From the NCBI GenBank assembly GCA_963801255.1, contig CAWDEC010000015.1:62001-126000 (forward strand): 64,000 nt of DNA, in the 5' to 3' direction. Below are positions 44,531 to 53,158 of the stretch, in pieces; the stretch's first letter is position 1, and each line of letters begins with the position of its first letter. This DNA is from JAICXG01 sp963801255 (GTDB lineage Bacteria > Verrucomicrobiota > Verrucomicrobiia > Chthoniobacterales > UBA10450). The notes under the pieces were generated by a model. That model saw only the letters and a list, made by a program, of their open reading frames with translations, was not told the origin of the DNA and did not search any database. Position numbers and translations under genes: made by a program.

Positions 44531-47017
44531 ATGAATTCTCGCTTTCACTATCTTCGCACAATCGCCGCAGCCGGCGTCCTCCCCTTTCTCCTCGTCTCGG
44601 CAGGCGCCACGACATTTACGGTCGAAGTCGGCAGCGGCGGCGACCGTTTTTCACCTTCCACTGTCACCCTGAAGCAGGGCGACATGGTAGAATGGGTTTG
44701 GAAAGGAATTAGTCATAGCAGCACTTCGGGCACGCCCGGCCACACGACCGGGCTGTGGGATTCCGGCATCAAAAATACCGGCGCCACCTTCAGTCACACC
44801 TTTACTACCGCTGGTAGTTTTCCCTACTTCTGCACCGTTCATGGCAGCTGCTGCAACATGACCGGCACCGTGGTTGTCACCGCGTCGACGCCATCGCCAA
44901 CCCCAACACCCAGTCCAAGCCCAACTCCAACCCTGACACCAACTCCCACACCTTCACCTACGCCGCTTTTGCCGCTTATTGGCCAGGGCCCGGTCAAGGT
45001 TCATCTGGAGACCATCGCAAGCGGACTCACTGCGCCTAACGATCTCGTCCCCTCCGATGACGGTCGCCTTTTTGTCGTCGACCAAACGGGCAAAGTCCGC
45101 CTCATCAAGGGCGGTGCCTTGGTAACGACGCCGTTTCTCGATGTCTCCGCGCGTCTTGTCCCGCTCATGCCGAGCTATGATGAGCGCGGCCTGCTTGGCT
45201 TTGCTTTTCACCCGGGATTTAGTGACTCGACCAGTCCAGGTTTCAGGAAGTTCTACACCTATACCAGCGAGCCAGTCGCGGGTGCGGCGGATTTCACCGA
45301 GCCAAATCCGAACGCGTTCGATCACCAGAGCGTGATAGCCGAGTGGCAGGTCTCCCCCACCAATCCCGACGTGGCCGATCCGGCGACTCGCCGCGAAGTG
45401 CTGCGGATCGACGAGCCGCAGTTCAATCATAACGGCGGGAAGCTTGCCTTTCGTCCCGGAGAACCTTATCTCTACATGTCGTTAGGCGATGGCGGTAATG
45501 CCAACGACGTGGGTGATGGCCACAACACCATCACCGGCAACGGCCAGGACCTCACAGTTGTCCTCGGCAAGATCCTGCGCATCGATCCACTGGATCCCAG
45601 CCTAACGAGTGGTAGCGCCGATCCCGCAAGCGCCAACGGCAAGTATCGCGTGCCGGCAAGCAACCCCTTTGCAGGTAGCAAAACGGCAGTCCACGAAATC
45701 TATGCCTACGGTTTGCGTAATCCCTTCCGCTTTTCTTTCGACGCCGAGAGCGATCGCCTCATCGTCGGTGATGTTGGGCAAAACAACATCGAGGAGGTGG
45801 ATTTCGTAGAGGCGGGCAAGAACTACGGCTGGAATCTCAAAGAAGGCACCTTCCTCTTTAATCCTGACGACGGCACAGTCATGCCTGATCCATCGCCGGA
45901 TCCTTCCCTCACTGATCCGATCCTTGAATACAGTCACTCCGACGGCATCGCCGTCCTCGGAGGCTTCATCGATCGCGGAGCAGGAGTTCCGGCTCTGGAC
46001 GGTCTCTATGTGTTTGGTGACCTTAGTGGCGCCACCGCCGCGCGGCTCTTCTACAGCGATTTCACCGGCGGCCTCATCCAGGAACTGCGTCTCGACGACC
46101 CGACTCGTCTCAATGGTCTTTTCCTGAAAGGCTTCGGCACGGATAACACCGGCGAAGTTTACGCGCTGATTGATTCCAACATTGGCCCCAGCGGCACTGG
46201 CGGCGAAGTCGATAAGATTGTTTCCATAACTCCTTCGCCAGCCTTTGTGAATCTCTCCACGCGTCTGCTTGTTGAGACCGGCGAGAATGTCCTTATCGGC
46301 GGTTTCATTATCACGGGCAGTGATGGCGAAGATGTTGTCCTGCGTGGTATCGGCCCATCCCTTTCCGTCAACGGCCAGGCTCTTACTGGACTCTTGCCCG
46401 ATCCTAAGATCGAACTCCACGACGGCAGCGGAGCTCTTATTGCTACGAACGACAACTGGATGGATGGCCCTGATAAGATGAAAATCCAGGACGACGGCCT
46501 TGCGCCCAAAAACGATCTGGAGTCTGCCCTTTTTGCTCACCTGCAACCGGGTAACTACACTGTCATCCTAAGTGACGCGCAGGGCGCTTCCGGCATAGGC
46601 CTGGTCGAGCTTTACGCCGTCGAGGCGACCGCACCGGCGAACCCGGTTAACATTTCCACGCGCGGTTTTGTTCAGACGGGCGACAATATCTTGATCGGCG
46701 GTTTCATCATCGGCGGAACCGACAGCCGCGACGTAGTCGTCCGCGGGATCGGCCCGTCATTAGGCGCAGCCGGCATCAACAATCCGTTGCTCGATCCCAC
46801 CCTCGAATTGCACGACGGCCAGGGAATGTTGCTCATGAGTAACGACGATTGGCGCGATACCCAGGAGGCAGATATTCTCGCCACCGGACTCGCTCCCAGC
46901 GATGACCGCGAGTCAGCCATTCTTATGACTCTCGCCACCGGGAACTATACTGCTGTTCTGCGAGGTGCCGGTGACACAACCGGCGTTGCCCTGGTCGAAG
47001 CCTTTCAGCTCCAGTAA
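44531..47017 (+). CDS. secreted cupredoxin / PQQ-type sugar dehydrogenase fusion with C-terminal repeats
   Basis: 828 residues from ATG 44531 with a signal peptide. Residues ~25-115 form a plastocyanin-like domain with type-1 copper ligands (KGISHSSTS His; FPYFCTVHGSCCNMTG Cys-His-Met). A Thr-Pro/Ser-Pro linker follows (~119-145). Residues ~150-580 match soluble glucose/sorbosone dehydrogenases: LVPSDDGRLFVVDQTGKV, FAFHPGF, FNHNGGKLAFRPGEPYLYMSLGDGG, YAYGLRNPFRFSFD and DVGQNNIEEVDF. Two ~100-residue repeats end the protein, each with LIGGFII.G.D..DVV.RGIGPSL. Electrons from sugar oxidation could pass directly to the fused copper domain. Confidence 0.88.
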   Translation: MNSRFHYLRTIAAAGVLPFLLVSAGATTFTVEVGSGGDRFSPSTVTLKQGDMVEWVWKGISHSSTSGTPGHTTGLWDSGIKNTGATFSHTFTTAGSFPYFCTVHGSCCNMTGTVVVTASTPSPTPTPSPSPTPTLTPTPTPSPTPLLPLIGQGPVKVHLETIASGLTAPNDLVPSDDGRLFVVDQTGKVRLIKGGALVTTPFLDVSARLVPLMPSYDERGLLGFAFHPGFSDSTSPGFRKFYTYTSEPVAGAADFTEPNPNAFDHQSVIAEWQVSPTNPDVADPATRREVLRIDEPQFNHNGGKLAFRPGEPYLYMSLGDGGNANDVGDGHNTITGNGQDLTVVLGKILRIDPLDPSLTSGSADPASANGKYRVPASNPFAGSKTAVHEIYAYGLRNPFRFSFDAESDRLIVGDVGQNNIEEVDFVEAGKNYGWNLKEGTFLFNPDDGTVMPDPSPDPSLTDPILEYSHSDGIAVLGGFIDRGAGVPALDGLYVFGDLSGATAARLFYSDFTGGLIQELRLDDPTRLNGLFLKGFGTDNTGEVYALIDSNIGPSGTGGEVDKIVSITPSPAFVNLSTRLLVETGENVLIGGFIITGSDGEDVVLRGIGPSLSVNGQALTGLLPDPKIELHDGSGALIATNDNWMDGPDKMKIQDDGLAPKNDLESALFAHLQPGNYTVILSDAQGASGIGLVELYAVEATAPANPVNISTRGFVQTGDNILIGGFIIGGTDSRDVVVRGIGPSLGAAGINNPLLDPTLELHDGQGMLLMSNDDWRDTQEADILATGLAPSDDRESAILMTLATGNYTAVLRGAGDTTGVALVEAFQLQ
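44888..44965 (+). repeat. low-complexity Thr/Ser-Pro linker coding repeat
   Basis: 26 codons alternating Thr or Ser with Pro inside 44531-47017, joining the cupredoxin and dehydrogenase domains. The DNA is a degenerate cca-aca/ccc-agt repeat, probably a flexible extracellular hinge and a likely site of length variation between strains. Confidence 0.85.
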
Positions 47018-47167
47018 GCGGGGCAGCCTTAATTTCGACCAGCACCGGGGAGATCATACCGCGCCGTGCACTTGATTTCGCTTTCTTTCTCGCTCTTATC
47101 CGTCCGGAGTGCTTTGGTTATCCCAAAGAGGCCAAATTGGCTCTCGCTCCCAATCTATAGACTAACC

Positions 47168-47530
47168 ATGGCTACAGAAGATAAGTGCTGCACGGTCGTT
47201 CCTTATTTTAGGATCCCGGCCGGCAAGATGGCCGAATTTAAGAGCTACTGCGACGAGTTTGTTGCCAGGACGAAAAACGAGCCGAAATGCCTCTATTACG
47301 GCTTTAGCTTCTCCGACGACCTCGCCCATTGCCGCGAAGGTTATGCCGATGCTGAAAGTCTTCTCGAGCATTTGCAAAATATCGGTGCTCTTCTGGAAGA
47401 AGCACTCAAGATTGCGGAACTCACGCGACTGGAGATCCATGGCCCGGCGGACGAACTGGCAAAGCTGCGCGAGCCCTTGGCCAACCTAAAGCCGCAGTTC
47501 TTTGTTCTCGAATACGGCTTTCGTCGTTAG
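47168..47530 (+). CDS. small conserved protein, possibly ABM-like dimeric alpha/beta barrel
   Basis: 120 residues from ATG 47168; the open frame extends upstream without support. The layout (VVPYFRIPAGKMAEFKSYCDEF, LYYGFSFSDDLAHCREGYADAESLLEHL, LEIHGPADELAKLREPL, PQFFVLEYGF) resembles a ferredoxin-like antibiotic-biosynthesis-monooxygenase domain. No catalytic residue is evident. The TAG stop lies inside a reverse copy of the dispersed nonamer (47524-47532). Confidence 0.7.
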   Translation: MATEDKCCTVVPYFRIPAGKMAEFKSYCDEFVARTKNEPKCLYYGFSFSDDLAHCREGYADAESLLEHLQNIGALLEEALKIAELTRLEIHGPADELAKLREPLANLKPQFFVLEYGFRR

Positions 47531-47603
47531 GCATCTCCTCGCTCGCCTGCTGCCAGGGAGGTGTGACTTGCAATCAACCTCGAGCGCCCTCCGGTCAGAA
47601 GGG

Positions 47604-47828
47604 CTAATTCTCCTTCTTGTAAATCAATGTCTGAGTAAGATCGGCTTGACCGCCTACAGCCCACAAAGTCAGGTCGGCCGCGGTACTGACGTCCGTTAAC
47701 TGGGCCTGCGCACTAGCTGGTGGCACCGGCACTTCAGCCCAGGAAGTCGAAGACGTATGACCCTGTGAAGTGCGGGGCGTTCTACTGAATCTCTTAGCAT
47801 TCCGACGCGACCGGCGAGTAAACGCCAT
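47604..47828 (-). CDS. possible small protein, weakly supported
   Basis: 74 codons from ATG 47828. The N-terminal third is Arg-rich and unconvincing. The last 35 residues (QAQLTDVSTAADLTLWAVGG... TQTLIYKKEN) have a more natural composition and could be a real C-terminus. No strong ribosome site. It fills most of the 325-bp gap between 47530 and 47856. Could be a remnant. Confidence 0.25.
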   Translation of the reverse strand: MAFTRRSRRNAKRFSRTPRTSQGHTSSTSWAEVPVPPASAQAQLTDVSTAADLTLWAVGGQADLTQTLIYKKEN

Positions 47829-47855
47829 CCGTAATTATCCTGGAGGAGATTAATT

Positions 47856-48101
47856 ATGGTAACGAAAACGACGTTTGCCGATAACTCTGCCATGCGTGAA
47901 ATCGCGATGGCCATTCTGAAAAACTGCGGGGGCGATCGAGATGTGATCCTTCAGGTTCAACGGGTGATGAACAGCGCCGAAGATACGCTTCCCATGGACG
48001 TGGCTGCGAATCGACTAGAGCAGTTAAAGGCCCGCTGCATGCCTTCGTCCAAAAGTCGAAATCTGAGGCTAGTTTCGTCTACTTTGGTCCGCGCAGGTTA
48101 G
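47856..48101 (+). CDS. small hypothetical protein with strong ribosome site
   Basis: 81 residues. The ATG is preceded at 8-nt spacing by GGAGGA (47842-47847), the strongest Shine-Dalgarno in this part of the window. The sequence looks helical (MREIAMAILKNCGGDRDVILQVQRVMN, MDVAANRLEQLKARC) without membrane segments. No family recognised. The last 23 bp overlap the convergent gene at 48079-48360. Confidence 0.5.
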   Translation: MVTKTTFADNSAMREIAMAILKNCGGDRDVILQVQRVMNSAEDTLPMDVAANRLEQLKARCMPSSKSRNLRLVSSTLVRAG

Positions 48102-48360
48102 CGTCCCGATTGCCTCTCTCTCTGTCCTGATCGGCTGTAGCCTGACTGAGCATGGAAATTCTATTGCCCGCCTTGCTCTTACCGCTCTGACCGCTTGATC
48201 GTTCGTCGACTAATTTCTCCACCAAAAACAAAAGCTGATAGACTGCCGAAAAAAGCACCTTGGTCGCTTCCTCTGGCGATATGTCGACGGTCTCCACTGT
48301 CTCAAGAGATCGCTTCACCGTCCGTAACGCTCGCTTCAGATCGCCCTCAGTTTGGTCCAT
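48079..48360 (-). CDS. small hypothetical protein
   Basis: 93 residues, mostly helical: DLKRALRTVKRSLETVETVDISPEEATKVLFSAVYQLLFLVEKLVDE (region residues 7-53), then a polar Ser/Arg/Asp-rich tail likely disordered. Heptad-like Leu/Val spacing suggests a coiled coil. Convergent overlap of 23 bp with 47856-48101. Function unknown. Confidence 0.45.
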   Translation of the reverse strand: MDQTEGDLKRALRTVKRSLETVETVDISPEEATKVLFSAVYQLLFLVEKLVDERSSGQSGKSKAGNRISMLSQATADQDRERGNRDANLRGPK

Positions 48361-48795
48361 TACCGACTATCATAAAACAAACCCTTGCGATGCAGCAATG
48401 GATTTACGTTGCACGCGAGGAATCGAATTGTTAAAATCGAAATCGCTCCGGCATCCATTTTGCGAGCCTTCCGCCTCATTGGCGAGGGACGCACGGTGTT
48501 GGGGATGCCTGGAGCACCCTGGAGCTAGCGACACGAATCGAAATGACCGGCGGATTCAGCTGTGTTCCCCCTCGCCGTCTCCACTGAGGAGCGGGCCCCG
48601 GGGTTTCGGACGTAGCCTTTGTGCCGTGCTGGCCAGGCTTTACAAACGGTTCTTCAAAAGGATGCCCACCGCCACGCCTACGACTAAGGTCGTACAGACG
48701 AACCGAATCACGTGGTCAGAGATTTGAGCATCCGCTAAGTCCTGCGGGGCGACGAGTAGCTCGCACGTGCAACTAAACCCAAAAGGAATCTATCT
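48361..48795. other. gene-poor region with a possible DUF883-like remnant
   Basis: 435 bp without a confident gene. On the - strand (about 48648-48770) an open stretch reads ELLVAPQDLADAQ... TTLVVGVAVGILLKNRL before a stop. That tail resembles the C-terminal membrane helix of YqjD/DUF883 ribosome- or envelope-associated proteins, but no start codon gives a full protein, so it may be a remnant. The + strand open frame across the region is Arg/Ser/Pro-rich and not convincing. Confidence 0.3.
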
Positions 48796-49632
48796 ATGCC
48801 CTACGTAACAGTCGGAAAAGAAAACGGAGCGAACATCGACATCTATTACAAAGACTGGGGCAGCGGACAGCCGATTGTGTTCAGCCATGGCTGGCCGCTC
48901 TCAGCGGATGATTGGGACACGCAGATGCTTTTTTTCGTCAGCAAAGGTTACCGCGTGATTGCGACTGACCGGCGCGGACATGGTCGCTCGACGCAAACCG
49001 GCGACGGACACGACATGGACCATTATGCCGACGATCTGAAGGCCGTTACCGATCATCTCAACTTGAAGGATGCGATTCACGTTGGCCATTCGACTGGCGG
49101 CGGCCAGGTGGTGCGTTATCTCAGCCGCCATGGCGACAAGGATGTGGCGAAGGCGGCGATCATCAGCGCCGTGCCGCCACTGATGGTAAAGACTCCGGCC
49201 AATCCGTTAGGCACGCCGAAACCCGTATTCGACGATCTTCAGGCCCAGCTCGCCGCCAGCAGGGCCAAGTTCTATTATGATCTTCCGGCCGGCCCGTTCT
49301 ACGGCTTCAATCGTCCCGGCGTGAAAACGATTGAGCCTGTCGTTTGGAATTGGTGGCGCCAGGGCATGATGGGCGGTGCCAAGGCGCATTACGACGGCGT
49401 CGTCGCGTTCTCGCAGACCGATTTCACCGAGGATCTGAAGAAGATCTCAGTGCCGGTCCTGGTCATGCATAGCGAGGACGACCAGATCGTTCCCTATCAG
49501 GCTTCCGGTCCACTCTCAGCCAAGCTGCTGAAAAACGGGACACTGAAAACCTACAAAGACTTTCCGCATGGCATGCCCACGACGCATGCCGACGTCATCA
49601 ACGCCGATCTCCTCGCGTTCTTCAAAGCGTAG
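48796..49632 (+). CDS. alpha/beta hydrolase, non-haem chloroperoxidase-like
   Basis: 278 residues. Family marks are VFSHGWPLSADDWD (oxyanion hole), RVIATDRRGHGRS, the nucleophile elbow GHSTGGGQVVRY (Ser near residue 98), the acid in MHSEDDQIVPY and the His in DFPHGMPTTHAD. These hydrolases act as esterases or cofactor-free haloperoxidases. The Tat-exported metallo-hydrolase starts 3 bp downstream, so the two are cotranscribed. No signal peptide, hence cytoplasmic. Confidence 0.93.
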   Translation: MPYVTVGKENGANIDIYYKDWGSGQPIVFSHGWPLSADDWDTQMLFFVSKGYRVIATDRRGHGRSTQTGDGHDMDHYADDLKAVTDHLNLKDAIHVGHSTGGGQVVRYLSRHGDKDVAKAAIISAVPPLMVKTPANPLGTPKPVFDDLQAQLAASRAKFYYDLPAGPFYGFNRPGVKTIEPVVWNWWRQGMMGGAKAHYDGVVAFSQTDFTEDLKKISVPVLVMHSEDDQIVPYQASGPLSAKLLKNGTLKTYKDFPHGMPTTHADVINADLLAFFKA

Positions 49633-49634
49633 TC

Positions 49635-50591
49635 ATGAACGCACAATCGCCTGGAATTTCGCGGCGACGCTTCATTGCGTCGGCCGGCTTTACCGCAGCT
49701 GCGCTAAGTTTGGCGCCTCGCCGATTTTTCGGTGCCGAACAAAGTCTTGTCGCTGGCGCTCGCGCGAGTGGCGCCAAGGCTAAGATCGCGACTCAGGCAC
49801 TTCGAGGAAATGTGAGCGCGCTCATCGGTTCCGGTGGCAACATCGCGGTCCTGTCCGGGTCCGATGGCAAACTCATTGTCGACTCGGGATATCTGGGCTC
49901 GCGCCCACAGATTACCGAGGCACTGGAAGGCATCAGTCGCGATCCGATCAAGCAGCTGGTCAACACGCATTGGCATTTCGATCATACCGACGGCAACGAG
50001 TGGATGCATTCAGCCGGTGCGACGATCATCGCACACGAGAACACGAAAAAACATCTCTCAACAACGACCCGAGTCGATGACTGGGATTTTACCTTCCCGC
50101 CTTTGCCAGCGGCAGCAATCCCAACCGAGACCACCGGTGCAGAGAAGACGCTTCATCTTAATGGCGCAACCGTCGCTCTTAAGTATTACGGTCCCGCCCA
50201 CACGGATGGCGATGTCTCGGCTTACTTTATTGAAGCTGACGTCCTCCACACCGGCGACACTTGGTGGAACGGACACTACCCATTCATCGATTATTCGACT
50301 GGCGGAAACATTAACGGCATGATCAAGGCCGCGGAAGCAAATCTCGCGATGGTGACGGATAAGACCATTATTGTCCCTGGGCACGGCCCGGTCGGCGGCA
50401 AAACCGAGATGATCGAATACCGCGATATCCTTACTTCCGTTCGCGACCGCGTTGCTGCTCTTAAAGGAGAGGGCAAGTCTCTTAATGAGATAGTGGCCGC
50501 AAAGGTCACTGCTGGTTACGACGCCAAATGGGCAACGGGCTTCATTAACGGCGAGTTCTTTACGAAACTGGTCTACAGAGGCGTTGGGTAA
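49635..50591 (+). CDS. Tat-exported metallo-beta-lactamase-fold hydrolase
   Basis: 318 residues. The N-terminus is a twin-arginine signal (SRRRFIASAG, then a hydrophobic stretch to ~residue 33), so the protein is exported folded. The zinc site is complete: NTHWHFDHTDG (HxHxDH variant HWHFDH), PAHTDGDV, and VPGHGPVGG as the last His. It resembles the quinoprotein relay / SoxH-like MBL branch rather than antibiotic lactamases. Substrate unknown. It starts 3 bp after the alpha/beta hydrolase stop. Confidence 0.9.
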   Translation: MNAQSPGISRRRFIASAGFTAAALSLAPRRFFGAEQSLVAGARASGAKAKIATQALRGNVSALIGSGGNIAVLSGSDGKLIVDSGYLGSRPQITEALEGISRDPIKQLVNTHWHFDHTDGNEWMHSAGATIIAHENTKKHLSTTTRVDDWDFTFPPLPAAAIPTETTGAEKTLHLNGATVALKYYGPAHTDGDVSAYFIEADVLHTGDTWWNGHYPFIDYSTGGNINGMIKAAEANLAMVTDKTIIVPGHGPVGGKTEMIEYRDILTSVRDRVAALKGEGKSLNEIVAAKVTAGYDAKWATGFINGEFFTKLVYRGVG

Positions 50592-50648
50592 GAGCCTGCG
50601 CGTTTGCACAATCTCTGAAGAACCAAATCCTTCGAGAAACAAACGCAT

Positions 50649-51428
50649 ATGAATAACAAAATGAAGATCGTGGTTATTGGCGGCACCGGCCTCATAGGAT
50701 CAAAGGTCGTAAACATTCTTCGCCAACGCGGCCACGAGGTCGTGGCGGCGTCGCCTTCTAAAGGCGTGAACACGCTTACTGGTGAAGGGTTGACGGAAGC
50801 GCTGGCGGGCGCGCAAGTCGTCGTTGACGTAGCGAACTCGCCTTCCTTCGAAGACAAGCCTGCTTTGGAATTTTTCGAAACGTCAGGTCGCAATCTTCTT
50901 GCCGCGGAAAAGGCCGCCGGCGTGAGACATCACGTGGCGCTGTCGGTTGTCGGCACCGATCGCCTGACTGGAAGTGGTGCCGGTTCCCTGAGTGGTTACT
51001 TCCGCGCGAAGATGGCCCAGGAAAATCTGATCAAGACTTCGGGGATTCCGTTTACGATCGTCCACGCAACGCAGTTCTTCGAGTTCGTGAAGAGCATCGC
51101 TCAATCGGCGACTGGCGATTCAGAGATTCGGTTATCATCAGTTCTTATGCAGCCAATCGGTTCGGATGATGTGGCTGCCGCGGTGGCAGACGTAGTTCTC
51201 GGGGAACCGGTGGGTGGAATGGTAGAAATTGCCGGGCCTGATCAGATCCGGCAGGATGAACTCGTTAGGCAGTATCTAAATGCGACGGGCGACGCGCGGA
51301 AGGTGGTCACCGATGCTAAGGCAGGCTACTTCGGCATAGCAGTGAACGATCAAAGCCTTGTTCCCGGCGCTAACGCCCGGTTAGCACCGACGCATTTCAA
51401 AGACTGGCTCAAGCGCTCCACAGCTTAG
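50649..51428 (+). CDS. NmrA-like NAD(P)-binding protein
   Basis: 259 residues of the atypical short-chain dehydrogenase family. The glycine loop IVVIGGTGLIGSKVV opens the Rossmann fold, and ALSVVGTDRL, YFRAKMAQENLIKTSGIPFTIVHATQFFEF and IGSDDVAAAVADVV are NmrA/NAD-epimerase-like. The catalytic Tyr-x3-Lys is degenerate (Y..AK), so it may sense NADP or act on a quinone. Follows the metallo-hydrolase by 57 bp and is followed at 11 bp by DUF5069. Confidence 0.88.
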   Translation: MNNKMKIVVIGGTGLIGSKVVNILRQRGHEVVAASPSKGVNTLTGEGLTEALAGAQVVVDVANSPSFEDKPALEFFETSGRNLLAAEKAAGVRHHVALSVVGTDRLTGSGAGSLSGYFRAKMAQENLIKTSGIPFTIVHATQFFEFVKSIAQSATGDSEIRLSSVLMQPIGSDDVAAAVADVVLGEPVGGMVEIAGPDQIRQDELVRQYLNATGDARKVVTDAKAGYFGIAVNDQSLVPGANARLAPTHFKDWLKRSTA

Positions 51429-51439
51429 AAGAAAAACAT

Positions 51440-51895
51440 ATGAACACAGACAAGCTTAAACAACTGGCTCGCGATTTAAAGAAGACGCCACCGCACAGCC
51501 CGCGCGACACGCTCGGCGGATTCGTCATTGCCGCACGGATGCTCGACAAAGCCCGGGCCGATCTGCTCGGCATCAATGGCGAGTACAACTTCTATCCATG
51601 TGGCTTAGGCGCTTACTTTTGGAAGTTCACCGGCATGGACGCGATGAAGTTCAAGGAGTTCGTTGCCACCGGCGCGACTGACGAAGAAGTCGATCACTGG
51701 ATCCGTCAGAACGCGACGCAGAAAGATCCCGCTGCAATTATCAAATGGAATAACGAGATGCGTTGCCTGCGGCTTTGCGATCTTTCGCAACAGGTCCAGG
51801 AGTATTTTGAGACTTACATTCCGCAGTTTTGTCATCCGCCAAGTAAAGTGAAGTTTTTCTTCGATGTTTACGACGTTGAAGAAGGAGTACTTTAA
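51440..51895 (+). CDS. DUF5069 family protein
   Basis: 151 residues matching the uncharacterised DUF5069 pattern: ARDLKKTPPHSPRDTLGGFVIAARMLDKARADL, GEYNFYPCGLGAYFW, FVATGATDEEVDHWI. The family is frequent in Verrucomicrobiota and Planctomycetota; its role is unknown. Probably cytoplasmic. Likely the last gene of the 48796-51895 run, since the cupin follows after a 114-bp gap. Confidence 0.85.
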   Translation: MNTDKLKQLARDLKKTPPHSPRDTLGGFVIAARMLDKARADLLGINGEYNFYPCGLGAYFWKFTGMDAMKFKEFVATGATDEEVDHWIRQNATQKDPAAIIKWNNEMRCLRLCDLSQQVQEYFETYIPQFCHPPSKVKFFFDVYDVEEGVL

Positions 51896-52009
51896 CTCGT
51901 TGCGGTCGCAGCTCATGACATTGCCGCAGGTCCTGACAAGCATCTCGGATGAGCTCTTGCTCTAACATCTGAAGAAGAACCAAACCACACAACAGAAAGA
52001 AACGTCACA

Positions 52010-52459
52010 ATGAAACAAATCCGAACTTCAGAATCAGTCGGTCTGTTGCGCCTGACACTTATCGTTTGCGCACTGGTGGCCGCAGTTGGCGTACGCCCGG
52101 GGATAGCCGATGACAAAGGCGCAAAGGCTACGGTCGTTTACGACCACGTTCTGCCGAACGTGCCTGGCAAAAGTATAAAGGGTATTCTTGTCGAATATGG
52201 TCCCGGCGAAGGGTCGCCAGCCCACATCCATCCAAAGTCTGCTTTCACCTATGCAACCGTTCTCGAAGGAGCGGTCAGAACCTCGGTCAATGATGGGCCG
52301 GCCGTTGTTTATAAAGCCGGACAGAACTTCGCTGAGATGCCTGGTGATCGACACAGTGTTGATGAGAATGCGAGCAAGACCGAACCTGCCAAGATGCTGG
52401 CCGTGATGGTGGTGGATACGGATACGAAAGAACCACTGTTAACGCCGCTCAAGAAATGA
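52010..52459 (+). CDS. secreted cupin-domain protein
   Basis: 149 residues with a signal peptide (LLRLTLIVCALVAAVGVRPGIA). The cupin barrel is visible as GEGSPAHIHPKSAFTYATVLEGAVR (first motif with two His and a downstream Glu) and NFAEMPGDRHSVDENAS (second motif with His). Such small exported cupins often bind a metal ion. Substrate unknown. Confidence 0.88.
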   Translation: MKQIRTSESVGLLRLTLIVCALVAAVGVRPGIADDKGAKATVVYDHVLPNVPGKSIKGILVEYGPGEGSPAHIHPKSAFTYATVLEGAVRTSVNDGPAVVYKAGQNFAEMPGDRHSVDENASKTEPAKMLAVMVVDTDTKEPLLTPLKK

Positions 52460-52623
52460 GACGGCGGAGAAAGTAGGATTTTGCGAATCCTCTTTCCGCT
52501 TGCTCAACAGTAGTCTCGTCAGATTCCGAGAGTCAGTGATTCGTACCAAGACCTGAGGCCAATCCGTCTGTTTGGGGCCTGCGCGCTGGAAATTCGGGCG
52601 ACGCGAGGTTACCGTCGCTCGTC

Positions 52624-52845
52624 ATGATTGAGTCACGAGATATCGCGGTCTGGGTCGCGTCCGCGGTTCTTGCCATCGGGCTCGGCTGGAGTCGCTACGC
52701 CAAGGCCAAATCGCGCAACGATCTTGTGCGTTCTTTTGCCGCGATGAATCCCGAGCAACGTAAGAAGATGATCAGCCGCCTCAATCCTCAGATGGCGATG
52801 GAAGTGCGCCAGGAATTGCTCGAGCGTTTCGGAATCCTGCTCTGA
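52624..52845 (+). CDS. small membrane-anchored hypothetical protein
   Basis: 73 residues: one N-terminal helix (IAVWVASAVLAIGLGWSRY) followed by a charged amphipathic helix (MNPEQRKKMISRLNPQMAMEVRQELLERFGI). Probably an inner-membrane anchored helical protein. No family recognised. A reverse copy of the dispersed nonamer lies just after the stop (52865-52873). Confidence 0.55.
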   Translation: MIESRDIAVWVASAVLAIGLGWSRYAKAKSRNDLVRSFAAMNPEQRKKMISRLNPQMAMEVRQELLERFGILL

Positions 52846-52920
52846 GTTGGCGCGGACGTCACGCTCGTTAGGCGACGGTTTTCCGGTCCGCTTTGCCGCG
52901 ACCTTTTCGTCAGGCGCGGG

Positions 52921-53091
52921 TCAATGCGTGGGCATGGATGCGGTGCCGGGTGCGTTCGGTTGCGGTCCCGGGTTCGTGTGCACACCCGCGCTGCTGTTCG
53001 AAGGTATTTCGTAGGAAACTTCGTTCCGGTTGGCACAACCCCCCGCAGCAAGGCTACCGAGACAAAGAAGCAACACGATGGTCTTTTTCAT
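52921..53091 (-). CDS. small lipoprotein
   Basis: 56 residues from ATG 53091, preceded by AGGAGAAG at good spacing. The N-terminus KKTIVLLLCLGSLAAGGC is a lipoprotein signal with the lipid-modified Cys at residue 19. The mature part is only ~38 residues, rich in Asn, Pro, Ser and Gly, so probably an extended tether. It is divergent from the gene at 53235, with the exact palindrome at 53159-53176 between them. Confidence 0.6.
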   Translation of the reverse strand: MKKTIVLLLCLGSLAAGGCANRNEVSYEIPSNSSAGVHTNPGPQPNAPGTASMPTH

Positions 53092-53158
53092 TCTTCTCCT
53101 TTAATCGCACCACGCCACACTGCCAAGAACAGACGACTGTTTCGGCTCTCCTTCCAAA

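Noticed and set aside
45602..46546. 314-codon open frame on the minus strand
   Set aside because: Antisense to the cupredoxin-dehydrogenase fusion; no domain recognised.
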